From positions 1-34,703 of the forward strand of contig CANQWS010000030.1 of NCBI GenBank assembly GCA_947627615.1: 34,703 nucleotides of DNA, given 5' to 3'. A model generated the notes under the pieces. It was not told the DNA's origin. It did no database searches and saw only the letters and a list, made by a program, of their open reading frames with translations. This stretch comes from an uncultured Muribaculaceae bacterium. Lineage in GTDB: Bacteria; Bacteroidota; Bacteroidia; Bacteroidales; Muribaculaceae. Numbering within the stretch: position 1 is the stretch's first letter; each line of letters begins with the position of its first letter. This document shows positions 1 through 13,531 of the stretch, piece by piece. Made by a program: the position numbers and the translations under genes.

Positions 1-109
1 GGGACTTTTGCAAATTTAATCAACTGAAAATTAAATGTTTAACAGCATAATTTCAATTTTTGTCATCTACTAAAATCTTTGCCACAAAACAATCAAAGGT
101 AATTCCTAT

Positions 110-1150
110 ATGTTGACACCGCTAATTGGCATGACTTTGGAGCAGCTGCGCGACGTGGCTGCCGGGGTCGGGCTTCGCCCTTTCGCTGCGGGGCAGATGG
201 CGCGCTGGCTCTATCTGAAGCGCGCCGTATCCATTGACCAGATGACCGACCTGCCGCTGACGGCGCGTCAGAAACTCAAGGAAAACTTCACCGTGGGACG
301 CGAAGAGCCGCTGGCCCGGGTGGTTTCGGTTGACGGAACCGTGAAATACCTTTTCGCGGGAGCCGGTTCGCGCGATGTGGAGACCGTAATGATACCTGAC
401 GCTGACCGCGCCACTCTCTGTGTCAGCTCGCAGGCCGGATGCCGCATGAACTGCAGTTTCTGCATGACCGGACGTCAGGGATTTCACGGGCAGCTGCCGG
501 CGGCGCGCATCATCAATCAGGTCCTTTCGGTCACCGAGAGCGAGAAACTGACCAATATAGTTTTCATGGGCATGGGGGAACCGATGGACAATCTTCCTGA
601 AGTGCTGAAGGCCATAGAGATTCTCACGGCTCCGTGGGGCCTGGCCTGGAGTCCCAAGCGCATCACCGTGTCGTCGATAGGCAAGATTTCGGAACTGCGC
701 ACTCTGATAGAGACAACCAAAGTCCATGTGGCCGTCAGTCTGCACTCTCCGTTTTCCGATGAGCGTCTGCGGCTGATGCCGGTGGAGAAAGCCTATCCTG
801 CGGCCGATGTGATTGCCATGCTGTGCGGCTATGACTGGGCGCATCAGAGGCGGCTGTCATTCGAATATATAATGTGGGGCGGCCTCAACGATGACCGGCG
901 TCATGCCGATGCGCTGGCCCGCATGCTCCGCGGTCTGCACTGCCGCGTGAATCTCATAAGGTTCCATGCCATACCGGATTCCCCGCTCCGCACTTCTGAC
1001 GAGGCCCGGATGACGGCATTCAGGGACCGCCTCAACGAACTCGGCATAACCGCCACCATAAGGGCCTCGCGCGGCGAGGACATCATGGCGGCGTGCGGTC
1101 TGCTCGCCGGCAGCCGGGCGGAAACAAAACCAAACCCCACGGAAAAATGA
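110..1150 (+). CDS. rlmN: 23S rRNA (adenine(2503)-C(2))-methyltransferase RlmN
   Basis: A cytosolic radical SAM enzyme that methylates C2 of A2503 in 23S rRNA; the family also acts on A37 of some tRNAs. The 346-residue length is normal. The radical SAM cysteine triad is seen as CRMNCSFC (residues about 111-118), followed by a GMGEP motif near residue 154 that is typical of RlmN. The C-terminal half keeps the family motif NLIRFH. The start at 110 gives MLTPLIGMTLEQL; an internal ATG seven codons later is an alternative. A weak -7-like AATCTTTG lies at 74-81. The stop overlaps the next gene's start by ATGA, so rlmN may be co-transcribed with the glycan genes that follow. Confidence 0.95.
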   Translation: MLTPLIGMTLEQLRDVAAGVGLRPFAAGQMARWLYLKRAVSIDQMTDLPLTARQKLKENFTVGREEPLARVVSVDGTVKYLFAGAGSRDVETVMIPDADRATLCVSSQAGCRMNCSFCMTGRQGFHGQLPAARIINQVLSVTESEKLTNIVFMGMGEPMDNLPEVLKAIEILTAPWGLAWSPKRITVSSIGKISELRTLIETTKVHVAVSLHSPFSDERLRLMPVEKAYPAADVIAMLCGYDWAHQRRLSFEYIMWGGLNDDRRHADALARMLRGLHCRVNLIRFHAIPDSPLRTSDEARMTAFRDRLNELGITATIRASRGEDIMAACGLLAGSRAETKPNPTEK

Positions 1151-2142
1151 ACATAACCATAGTAGTCCCGGGCCGCGTGCCGGCTCTGCTTTATGGCGGA
1201 ACCGAGCGGGTGGTCTATGACCTGGCCCGAGAGCTGAGTCTGGCAGGCAATGATGTCACCCTGATAGCGGCCCCCGGAAGTTACGCCGATTTTGCGAGAG
1301 TCATAGAGCGTGACGAGTCCCTGCCTGTCGCATCGCAGGTCCCGGAAGGCACCGACGTGATTCATTTTCAGGAAAACGTGCCTGGCGGTCCTCTTCCGGC
1401 TCCCTACATAGTAACATGCCACGGCAACAGGCTCAGTCTTAGCGAAGAGGCCAAGAAGATGAGCGTCTATGTCAGCGCCAATCACGCGCGGCGCCACGGA
1501 TGCACGGCTTTTGTCCACAACGGTCTTGACTGGGACACCATGTATCCCGATGCCGATATCCTCCGCAAGCGCTCCGGCTTCCATTTCCTGGGCAAGGCGT
1601 CATGGCGCCGCAAGAATGTCAGAGGGGCCATGAGAATCGTTAGGTCCATTCCGGGAGAGACTCTTGATGTGCTCGGAGGCTCGCGTCTGAACCTCAAGCA
1701 GGGGTTCCGCCTGACTCTCAGCCCGCGAATCCATTTCCACGGCATGGTTGACAATGCCGCTAAACAGCGGGTCATCGAGCGCTCCCGCGGTTTGATTTTC
1801 CCGGTACTGTGGCATGAGCCGTTCGGACTCGCCATCACCGAGAGCCTCTATCTTGGCGCGCCGGTGTTCGCAACTCCATGGGGTTCTGTCAGGGAACTCG
1901 TTGGCAGCGAGGTGGGCTTTGTCAGCGACAGCATGGGCGAGCTTGCCGCAGCCATGGCCTCGGCCGGCGATTTCAGCCCCAAGGTATGTCATGAATATGC
2001 CCGCGAGAAATTCGGAGCCGCCCCAATGGCCCGCAAATACCTGCATTACTACGAGGAAGCCATAGCCGGTAGGCCGCTCAATCCCGAGGTCAGGACCGTG
2101 GACGAGGCTCTCCTTATGGAAAGATGTTCCATGCGTCCGTGA
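1147..2142 (+). CDS. glycosyltransferase family 4 protein
   Basis: A GT-B-fold retaining glycosyltransferase that would transfer a sugar from an activated donor to a growing glycan on the cytoplasmic side. The N-terminus has the GT4 signature GGTERVVYDLARELSLAGNDV. The C-terminal half has the donor-binding EPFGLAITES motif (the E-x7-E pattern), followed by GAPVFATPWGSVRELV. I chose the ATG at 1147, which overlaps the rlmN stop as ATGA, rather than the longer reading from 1093, because the beta-strand plus glycine-rich start (MNITIVVPG) is the true family N-terminus. Length 331 residues. Donor and acceptor cannot be read from sequence. It heads a run of glycan genes. Confidence 0.88.
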   Translation: MNITIVVPGRVPALLYGGTERVVYDLARELSLAGNDVTLIAAPGSYADFARVIERDESLPVASQVPEGTDVIHFQENVPGGPLPAPYIVTCHGNRLSLSEEAKKMSVYVSANHARRHGCTAFVHNGLDWDTMYPDADILRKRSGFHFLGKASWRRKNVRGAMRIVRSIPGETLDVLGGSRLNLKQGFRLTLSPRIHFHGMVDNAAKQRVIERSRGLIFPVLWHEPFGLAITESLYLGAPVFATPWGSVRELVGSEVGFVSDSMGELAAAMASAGDFSPKVCHEYAREKFGAAPMARKYLHYYEEAIAGRPLNPEVRTVDEALLMERCSMRP

Positions 2143-2172
2143 AGCCGTGCCGGCATCCGCGTCAGGCCGTGA

Positions 2173-2204
2173 CTTGGTGATTTGGAGTTTTTTGACTATT
2201 TTTG
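2173..2204 (+). promoter_or_regulatory. candidate Bacteroidetes-type promoter for the GT9 gene
   Basis: CTTG at 2173-2176 is followed after 20 bases by TATTTTTG at 2197-2204, a full match to the TAnnTTTG -7 element with one mismatch in the -33 TTTG. It lies in the only sizeable gap of the glycan cluster, between the first GT4 gene and the GT9 gene. It would start transcription at about 2208-2211. Confidence 0.5.
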
Positions 2205-2222
2205 CTGAAAATGAGTTTGTCT

Positions 2223-3224
2223 ATGGATAAACATGTCCTGATATTGAGATTTTCGGCTCTGGGCGATGTCGCGATGACCCTGCCGGTGATATACTCGGTG
2301 GCCAAGGCCAACCCCGACGTGACGTTCACCGTGGCCACAAGGCCCTTCTTTGCCAGAATCTTCATCAATCCTCCGGCCAATGTGTCTGTAACAGGCATTG
2401 ACCCCAAGGATTACCGCGGCGTAACGGGAACCGTCAGGCTGCTGCACCGTCTCGCCTCGCTGCGGCCCACCGCCGTGGCCGATATCCACAACATGCTCCG
2501 CACCTGGATTATCGACAATTTCTTCCGTGCCAGAGGCGTGAAGGTGGTGATGGTCGACAAGATGCGCCAGTCCCGGAAGGACGTGCTCCGTTCAGGAGCC
2601 CGGCAGATTGATTTCATTCAGCGATACTGCAAGGTGTTCCGGCAGCTCGGTCTGAATTTCGAGCTGACGTTCCGCTCGCTGATACCGGAAGGGGCGGTCC
2701 TGCCGGAAAAAGTGGAGCATCCCGCCGTGGGCATAGCGCCCTTCGCGCGTTACCACACCAAGACCTATCCGCCCGAAATGATGCGGCGGGTTGTGGAAAT
2801 TCTTTGCCATAAGGGTGTTAACGTCTATCTGTTCGGCGCACGGGGCGATGAGGCGGCCACGCTCGGTTCGTGGGCCGCTGAAATTGACGGATGTGTCAGT
2901 GTGGCCGGAAAGTATCCTATAGAGGACGAGCTTGTGCTGATGTCACGTATGGACCTGATGGTCAGCATGGACTCGGCCAATCAGCATCTCGCCTCCCTCG
3001 CCGGAACCCGCATACTGACCGTCTGGGGGGCCACCACGCCCGCATGTGGCTTCAGCCCCTACGGCGACAGCCGCGATCTGATCTCCGTCAGGCCGTGTCA
3101 GCCCTGTTCCGTTGCCGGAACGGCAAGCTGTCCCAAAGGAAATCTCGAATGTCTCCGCACCATCTCTCCTGAAACCTTAGCGGAAAAAATCATCTCAATG
3201 ATCAACGAAAAAAACAATGATTAA
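2223..3224 (+). CDS. glycosyltransferase family 9 (heptosyltransferase-like)
   Basis: An ADP-heptose:LPS heptosyltransferase-like GT-B enzyme, the family that adds heptose or related sugars to LPS inner core. Seen: the N-terminal VLILRFSALGDVAMTLPVI (GT9 phosphate-binding start) and the C-terminal MDSANQHLASLAGTRILTVWG block, where GT9 enzymes bind donor. The ATG at 2223 puts this motif at the protein N-terminus as in relatives. An in-frame ATG at 2211 adds four residues and lies only 6 bases after a -7 element. Length from 2223 is 333 residues. The 3' end overlaps the next start by 8 bases. Substrate unknown; LPS core assembly is the likely setting. Confidence 0.88.
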   Translation: MDKHVLILRFSALGDVAMTLPVIYSVAKANPDVTFTVATRPFFARIFINPPANVSVTGIDPKDYRGVTGTVRLLHRLASLRPTAVADIHNMLRTWIIDNFFRARGVKVVMVDKMRQSRKDVLRSGARQIDFIQRYCKVFRQLGLNFELTFRSLIPEGAVLPEKVEHPAVGIAPFARYHTKTYPPEMMRRVVEILCHKGVNVYLFGARGDEAATLGSWAAEIDGCVSVAGKYPIEDELVLMSRMDLMVSMDSANQHLASLAGTRILTVWGATTPACGFSPYGDSRDLISVRPCQPCSVAGTASCPKGNLECLRTISPETLAEKIISMINEKNND

Positions 3225-5058
3225 TATACTGGCTTTTCTTGTGTTTGTCTGCGTCCAGTGGTTTTGGGCCGCAACTTATTTCAGTCTTGTCCAGAAACCC
3301 GTGTTCGCCCTCGTCAACCGCAAGAGCAGTCCCCGCGGAATAACTTTCCGGGACACGGTTCAGGTCTATAGCCACGGTTTTGTGTCCGATGCCATCGTAG
3401 CCTCATATCTGACGGCCGTGCCCATGCTTCTCGGCGTCACCGCCGCCATCTGGCCCGGATTCCCCCTGAAGGAAGTGATGACCGTCTACAATATCATCAT
3501 CTCGCTCGCTATGGGGCTGCTCACATGTGCCGATACTGTCCTCTACACCTTCTGGAAATCAAAAATCGACGCCTCGGTATTCGCCTATCTGCGCACTCCC
3601 AAGGACGCTTTTGCAAGCGTGTCGGGCGGCTACATATTTCTCGCGTTTCTGGCATGGATGGCGCTCTCGGCAGTGTATTTTGCCGGCGCTCAGGCCCTTA
3701 CCATGCTCTCCGTCACCATCTTCCCCCACGCGTTCATGCCCTGGTGGGGCTATCCGCTGGCTGTGCTTGCACTGTGCATTGTGGCCGGAGTGCTGTTCGT
3801 GATAATCCGCGGCCTGAAAATCAGGCCCAACAATCCGAGCGTGGTCTACTACAGCAATGTTACTTTCTTCAACCATTGGGCGCTCAATCCCGGTTACAAT
3901 CTGATCTATTCGCTCTCCACGCGTGACGATTTCGGCAAACAGTTCCATGAGTTCAGCCCCGAAGAGTGCCGTGAGATCACGGACCCGCTCTTCCCGGTCG
4001 GCGGAACGTCACGCAAGGTGCTGAAAACCGACCGCCCCAATATCCTGCTGATAGCGTGGGAGAGTTTCGGACGGGAATTCTGCGGGGCCATAGGCGGCAA
4101 ACCCGAAGTGACGCCCCGGTTCAACTCACTGACCCGCGAGGGTATCTTTTTCAGCAGCTGCGCGGCCGGCAGCTTCCGCACCGACAGGGCGCTGGTGTGC
4201 CTGCTCGGCGGACTTCCGGGACAGCCCACGACCAGCCTGATACGTTACAACCGCAAGATTGCCGCCCTTCCCGGTCTTGCCGGAAGTCTCCGCGATGCCG
4301 GCTACGAGACTGCCTCGGTCTATGGCGGCGAGCTGAACTTCATGCATTTCGCCGATTATTTTCTGGCCTCCGGCCATGACCGTCTGGTCTGTGACAAGGA
4401 CTTCCCCAAGGATGCCCCCAGATGCAAGTGGGGCGTCCATGACGGATACATATTTGACTGGCTCTATGACGATATAATGGAAAAGACCGGCCGAAACGCG
4501 CGCTGGTTCACCACGTTCATGACCTTAAGCTCCCACGAGCCTTTCAAAGTGCCTTACCGGCGCCTCGACGACCCCACCGACAATGCCTACGCCTACGTGG
4601 ACGATGCGCTCGGACGCTTTATCGACAGACTGAAACAGACTCCCGCGTGGGACAATCTGCTCGTTGTCATAGTGGCCGACCACGGGCTCAACCGCTCCGA
4701 CAAACACGATGACCGCGTGGAGTATTCCCACATTCCGCTGCTCATGATTGGCGGCGCCGTGAAAGAGCCTGAAACCATTGACGCCCTGATGAGCCAGACC
4801 GACATCGCCGCCACTGTACTCGGGCAGCTCGGCCTGGACCACAGCGAGTTCCGGTTCAGCCGCGATGTGCTCGCCGACACCTACGTGAATCCCTTCGGAT
4901 TCCACACATGGGTCAACGGCTTCATGTTCAGGGACAAGACCGGCGCCGTGACGTTCGACAATGTTTCCGGACGTCCTGTCGACGGCGCCGACCCCGCCCG
5001 TGAGCGCAAAGGCAAGGCTATACTTCAGAAACTTTATGATTATATTGACAAGCTGTGA
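3217..5058 (+). CDS. LTA synthase-family membrane phosphotransferase, first of two
   Basis: A membrane-anchored alkaline-phosphatase-superfamily enzyme of the LtaS/phosphoglycerol transferase type, 613 residues. About five hydrophobic segments fill residues 1-200, followed by an extracytoplasmic catalytic domain from about residue 273. Putative metal and nucleophile residues match the family pattern: Glu282 in AWES, Thr322 in FRTDRA, His440 in SSHEPF, Asp488-His489 in VADHG, and His505 in SHIPLL. Such enzymes move phosphoglycerol or phosphoethanolamine from phospholipid onto glycans. In a Gram-negative cell the acceptor is presumably LPS or another surface glycan. It overlaps the GT9 gene by 8 bases and the next gene by GTGA, so the genes are translationally coupled. 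Confidence 0.88.
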   Translation: MINILAFLVFVCVQWFWAATYFSLVQKPVFALVNRKSSPRGITFRDTVQVYSHGFVSDAIVASYLTAVPMLLGVTAAIWPGFPLKEVMTVYNIIISLAMGLLTCADTVLYTFWKSKIDASVFAYLRTPKDAFASVSGGYIFLAFLAWMALSAVYFAGAQALTMLSVTIFPHAFMPWWGYPLAVLALCIVAGVLFVIIRGLKIRPNNPSVVYYSNVTFFNHWALNPGYNLIYSLSTRDDFGKQFHEFSPEECREITDPLFPVGGTSRKVLKTDRPNILLIAWESFGREFCGAIGGKPEVTPRFNSLTREGIFFSSCAAGSFRTDRALVCLLGGLPGQPTTSLIRYNRKIAALPGLAGSLRDAGYETASVYGGELNFMHFADYFLASGHDRLVCDKDFPKDAPRCKWGVHDGYIFDWLYDDIMEKTGRNARWFTTFMTLSSHEPFKVPYRRLDDPTDNAYAYVDDALGRFIDRLKQTPAWDNLLVVIVADHGLNRSDKHDDRVEYSHIPLLMIGGAVKEPETIDALMSQTDIAATVLGQLGLDHSEFRFSRDVLADTYVNPFGFHTWVNGFMFRDKTGAVTFDNVSGRPVDGADPARERKGKAILQKLYDYIDKL

Positions 5059-7034
5059 ATACGAAATTTAAAAGAATCATTGACTCTACTCCCGCCGGGC
5101 TGCTGATAAATCTGCTGTGGGCCTATCTGGCCTATTCGTTGTGCCGCGTGGCGTTTCTGCTTGAGAATATCGATCTTTTCAGTGACGGACTGACTTTTTC
5201 ATCGCTGATGAGGATGTGGGTCGGAGGTTTCCGGTTTGACTCGTCGGCCATTTTCTACACCAATTCCCTTTTCATACTGCTGTATCTGCTTCCATGTCAT
5301 CTGAAAGAGGACAAAAAATGGTATCAGGGCATTGTGAAGTGGCTTTTTGTGGTGGTCAATGGCCTCTGCATGGTGATAAACCTTGCCGATTCAGTGTTCT
5401 TCTCCTATCGTCTGCAGCGCTCCACCATGTCAACCGTAGTGGAGTTCGAGGGCGAGGGCAACCTGCTGAAGATAGGACTTGTGGAGACGGTGAGTCACTG
5501 GTATTTCGTGCTTCTCGCCGCAGTGATTATTTATGGTTTCATCCGGCTTTACCGGGCGCCCGCCAGGCCGCACAGGCCGTTGTGGCATTACTATGTCACC
5601 AATTCCGTGACACTCGCGGTCATGGGGCTCGTGGCGGTATGCGGCATGCGCGGCAATGTATTCTTCCTGTCGGCTACACGGCCTATCTCCGTAGGCTATG
5701 CCCAGCGCTTCGTTGACCGTCCCGTGCAGACCGGCATTGTGCTCAACACCCCCTTCTCGCTTATCCGCACCGTTGGGCAGGTGGCCATGGAGGAACCGCA
5801 TTACTTCAGCGAGGAAGAGCTTGCCGTGATTTATTCGCCGGTCCATGTCCCCTCGGACACGGTTGAGGTCCGCAAGAAAAATGTGGTGATTCTGATGGTG
5901 GAGAGTTTCGCCCAGGAATTCATAGGGAGCCTTAACCGCGACCTCGACGGAGGCACCTACAAAGGTTACACCCCCTTCGCCGACTCGTTGCTGTCAGTCA
6001 GCATGCACTGGGAGCAGAGCTTTGCCAATGCGGCTTTCAGCATTGACTCGCCGCCGGCGCTCTTCGCTTCCATTCCGCGAATGAACCGCCCATTCATGAC
6101 CTCCCCGCACTCGCTCAACGATATCAACTCGCTTGCCACCGAACTCAAACCTCTGGGCTATCATTCGGCTTTCTTCCACGGCGCCGACAACGAGTCCCTC
6201 GGATTCAACGCTTTCACCCATCAGGCCGGTTTTGACGAATACTACGGCCAGAACGAATTCTATGCCGACAGCCGTTTCGGGGGCAAAAAGGAGTTTGACG
6301 GTTACTGGGGCGTGTGGGACGAGCCCTTCCTGCAGTTCTTCGCCAATAAACTGACCGAGATGCCGCAGCCATTTTTCGCTTCAGTGTTCACCCTTTCGTC
6401 GCACCATCCGTTCAAGGTGCCGGAAAAATACAAGGATGTGTTCGTTGACGAGGGGCAGTATCCGCTCCATAAATGCATCCGTTACGCCGATTACTCGCTC
6501 CGCCGCTTCTTTGCCACGGCCGAGCGGCAGCCCTGGTACCGTAACACCATATTCATTCTTTCGGCTGACCATGCAAGCTCAAAGACCACCCATGATGTGT
6601 ACAAGACCGAGCTGGGCGGTTTCCGCATCCCGCTGCTCATCTTCGATCCTTCGGGCGAGCTGCCACGCGGCGAGCAGCAGGGGATAGCCCAGCAGATGGA
6701 CATAATGCCCACTCTGCTCAACTACCTCGGAGCCAGAAGGCCATACGTGGCTTTCGGAAAGGACCTCTTCAACACTGCGGCCGAGGATTCATGGGCCTTC
6801 AACTGGGACCATCTCCCCCAATATATAAAAGGTGATTATCTTCTGCAGCTCGACGGCGAGAGGGTGAGCGGATTCTACAACTACAAGAAGGACCCGCTGC
6901 TGAAAACGAACCTTGCCGGAAAGGGACTGCCCGAGGAAGCCGAAATGGCCCGCAGCGCCAAAGCCATAATCCAGAGCTACATGCACCGCATGAACGCCAA
7001 CGACGTGACAATCAAACAATCGAGCCGCAAATGA
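5055..7034 (+). CDS. LTA synthase-family membrane phosphotransferase, second of two
   Basis: A 659-residue relative of the preceding protein, with a multi-span N-terminal region (about residues 15-215) and a catalytic domain from about 275. Glu283 sits in MVES, His450 in SSHHPF and Asp505-His506 in SADH. At the nucleophile position the sequence reads AFSIDSPP, so Ser329 appears to replace the usual Thr. The downstream segment is FRIPLL, with Arg where the first paralogue has His. These differences suggest a different substrate or metal site, not a simple duplication. It starts with GTG inside the previous stop (GTGA) and ends in ATGA with the next gene. The transferred group and acceptor are unknown. 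Confidence 0.86.
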   Translation: MNTKFKRIIDSTPAGLLINLLWAYLAYSLCRVAFLLENIDLFSDGLTFSSLMRMWVGGFRFDSSAIFYTNSLFILLYLLPCHLKEDKKWYQGIVKWLFVVVNGLCMVINLADSVFFSYRLQRSTMSTVVEFEGEGNLLKIGLVETVSHWYFVLLAAVIIYGFIRLYRAPARPHRPLWHYYVTNSVTLAVMGLVAVCGMRGNVFFLSATRPISVGYAQRFVDRPVQTGIVLNTPFSLIRTVGQVAMEEPHYFSEEELAVIYSPVHVPSDTVEVRKKNVVILMVESFAQEFIGSLNRDLDGGTYKGYTPFADSLLSVSMHWEQSFANAAFSIDSPPALFASIPRMNRPFMTSPHSLNDINSLATELKPLGYHSAFFHGADNESLGFNAFTHQAGFDEYYGQNEFYADSRFGGKKEFDGYWGVWDEPFLQFFANKLTEMPQPFFASVFTLSSHHPFKVPEKYKDVFVDEGQYPLHKCIRYADYSLRRFFATAERQPWYRNTIFILSADHASSKTTHDVYKTELGGFRIPLLIFDPSGELPRGEQQGIAQQMDIMPTLLNYLGARRPYVAFGKDLFNTAAEDSWAFNWDHLPQYIKGDYLLQLDGERVSGFYNYKKDPLLKTNLAGKGLPEEAEMARSAKAIIQSYMHRMNANDVTIKQSSRK

Positions 7035-8188
7035 AAGAACTCGTTGACATTGAATCGATTGGATTCGACGGCAAAAGGGCCGTGGTCAATTATTCCGGGC
7101 TGGGCAACTATTCCCGTCTGGTCATTGAGCTTGTGGCCGGAATGCTCCCTGACGCCCGCCTGCGCCTCTACACTCCGAAAATAAAGCCCAATCCGCAGCT
7201 TGAGCCGCTGCTCTCCAATCCCAATCTCGAGCTTGTGCTCCCCGACACCCGCATGGGGCGCATGTTCGGGTCGTTGTGGCGCAGCTCATGGATGTCGTCG
7301 CAGCTTCGTCGCGACGGCCTGTCGTTCTATCATGGAGTGAGCAACCAGCTCCCCGCCGGGATAGACCGTACCGGCATCCCCTCTGTGGTCACCATCCATG
7401 ACCTCATATTCCGCCGCCATCCCGAGTTCTATCACAAGGCCGACGCCATAATATATGACCGCCAGATTCACCGTTCGGCCGAGCAGGCTGACCGCATCAT
7501 AGCCATCTCGGAGCGCACGCGTGACGACATTATAGACCTTTACGGCATCTCGCCGTCCAAGATTGACCTCGTTTATCAGGGTTGCGACAGCTCGTTCTAC
7601 CGACCGGTAACTCAGGAGGCTGTGGCCGACATGAAGCGCCGATACGGAATCACAGGGCGTTACATTGTTGGAGTAGGCACAATCGAGGCCCGCAAGAACC
7701 AGATGCTCGCGCTGAAAGCTCTGCGGTTCTTGCCCGATGACGTGACTCTCGTTCTGGTGGGACGCCCCACCGATTACACCAAGGCTATTCAGCGCGAGGC
7801 CGCCGCTCTGGGGCTTGACCGGCGCCTGAAACTCATCCATGGCGCTCCGTTCCGTGATTTCCCCGCTTTCTATGCCGGCGCCGAGCTGTCGTCCTATCCC
7901 TCGTTCTACGAGGGCTTCGGCATTCCCGTCATCGAGTCCATAGCGGCCGGAACACCTGTCATAGCCGCCACAGGCTCCTGCCTTGAAGAGGCCGGAGGCC
8001 CCGGGGGCGTCTATGTGTCGCCGCTTGACGAGCGGCTGTTTGCGGAGTATGCCGAGGCAATCATGGCCGATGGCGACCTGCGCGAGCGCATGGTGCGCGA
8101 GGGCCGCGCCTATATTTCCCGCTTCTCGGCCGCCGAATTCTCCAAAGGCCTCCGTGAAGTGTATTCCAAAGTTTTAGCGAATAAATGA
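7031..8188 (+). CDS. glycosyltransferase family 4 (GT1/GT4-like) protein
   Basis: A 385-residue GT-B glycosyltransferase. The N-terminus has SGLGNYSRLVIELV, a glycine loop typical of mannosyltransferase-like GT4 enzymes. The middle has VTIHDLIFRRHPEFYH, a common acceptor-domain motif. The C-terminal donor domain has GVGTIEARKNQMLALKA and FYEGFGIPVIES. No signal or membrane segment is seen, so it acts in the cytoplasm or at the inner membrane face. It begins in an ATGA overlap with the second phosphotransferase and is followed one base later by the GT2 gene. Sugar specificity cannot be read. Confidence 0.9.
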   Translation: MKELVDIESIGFDGKRAVVNYSGLGNYSRLVIELVAGMLPDARLRLYTPKIKPNPQLEPLLSNPNLELVLPDTRMGRMFGSLWRSSWMSSQLRRDGLSFYHGVSNQLPAGIDRTGIPSVVTIHDLIFRRHPEFYHKADAIIYDRQIHRSAEQADRIIAISERTRDDIIDLYGISPSKIDLVYQGCDSSFYRPVTQEAVADMKRRYGITGRYIVGVGTIEARKNQMLALKALRFLPDDVTLVLVGRPTDYTKAIQREAAALGLDRRLKLIHGAPFRDFPAFYAGAELSSYPSFYEGFGIPVIESIAAGTPVIAATGSCLEEAGGPGGVYVSPLDERLFAEYAEAIMADGDLRERMVREGRAYISRFSAAEFSKGLREVYSKVLANK

Positions 8189-8189
8189 G

Positions 8190-9107
8190 ATGACAATGGA
8201 TAAATCTGCCGAAAAACCTCTGTTCTCCATACTGATTCCTTCATGGAACAACCTCCCGATGCTCAAGCTCTGTGTCGAGAGCATCCGCAGGAATTCCGCC
8301 TACAGCCATGAGATTCTGATTCATGTCAACGACGGAAGTGACGGCACTCTCGAATGGGTGCGGAAGGAGGGGCTGAAACACACTCATTCGGCGGAAAATA
8401 TAGGTGTCTGCTGGGCGCTTAACCGTCTGCGTCCGCTCGTGGAATCGGACTACATCGTGTTTCTGAACGACGACATGTACGTGTGTCCCGGATGGGACGA
8501 GGCCTATTACCGGGAAATCCGGGCCGTAGGAAACGAGCGCTTCTTCCTCGCTTCGGTCACCATCCAGCCCGCGCCCCACAATCTGCGCCCCACAGGAGTG
8601 CCGGTAGCCGATTTCGGACGCTCCGTGACTGATTTCCGCGAGGCGGAACTGCTTCGGAGTCTTGACGGATACAAGGTTCCCGATACAATGGGAGTCGTTT
8701 GGCCTCCGAACATCGTACACCGCAATATGTGGGACCTCGTGGGCGGTTACAGTGTGGAATACACTCCCGGACTCGGGTCTGACCCCGATTTCTCGGCTAA
8801 ACTGTGGATGGCCGGCGTAAGGCATTTCAAGACTCTCGGCGACAGCATTTGCTATCATTTCATGAGCGTGTCAGTGAACCGCGTCACCAAGAACAAGGGC
8901 CACGTGCAGTTCCTTCGCAAATGGGGCGTTACCCCCAGAGTGTTCATGACCATGTTCCTGCATGTCGACGAACCCTGGGACGCCTCCAGAACCGACCCGT
9001 CTCCCGAAATTCGCAGTCAGCTGCTCCGCTGCAAAGCCAAGATGCTGCTCACGGCTCTGCAGGACACGCATGCTCCCACGCTTCTCGACAACGGTTTCCG
9101 CCCCTGA
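8190..9107 (+). CDS. glycosyltransferase family 2 protein
   Basis: A GT-A-fold glycosyltransferase of 305 residues that uses a nucleotide-sugar donor and a divalent metal. Seen: the N-terminal SILIPSWNNLPMLKLCVES (family 2 nucleotide-binding start), the loop HVNDGSDGTLEWV, the NIGVCWALN segment, and the DxD-type metal motif in VFLNDDMYV. A later GSDPDFSAKLW region is the usual catalytic-base area. An alternative ATG two codons in (8196) is equally good. It is the last gene of the plus-strand glycan run and converges on the U32 gene 10 bases away, with no clear terminator between them. Confidence 0.9.
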   Translation: MTMDKSAEKPLFSILIPSWNNLPMLKLCVESIRRNSAYSHEILIHVNDGSDGTLEWVRKEGLKHTHSAENIGVCWALNRLRPLVESDYIVFLNDDMYVCPGWDEAYYREIRAVGNERFFLASVTIQPAPHNLRPTGVPVADFGRSVTDFREAELLRSLDGYKVPDTMGVVWPPNIVHRNMWDLVGGYSVEYTPGLGSDPDFSAKLWMAGVRHFKTLGDSICYHFMSVSVNRVTKNKGHVQFLRKWGVTPRVFMTMFLHVDEPWDASRTDPSPEIRSQLLRCKAKMLLTALQDTHAPTLLDNGFRP

Positions 9108-9117
9108 GGCCTGATTG

Positions 9118-13478
<4,361 letters not shown>

Positions 13479-13523
13479 TTAAGGTTATTGTAATCTGTGG
13501 TTGCTTTAAATTACTTTAAGTTA

Positions 13524-13531
13524 CAAATTTA
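13524..13531 (-). promoter_or_regulatory. candidate -7 element for the beta-galactosidase gene
   Basis: On the minus strand this reads TAAATTTG, matching TAnnTTTG. No good -33 TTTG is seen at the right distance. Transcription would give a leader of roughly 55-60 bases before the ATG at 13463. Confidence 0.4.
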
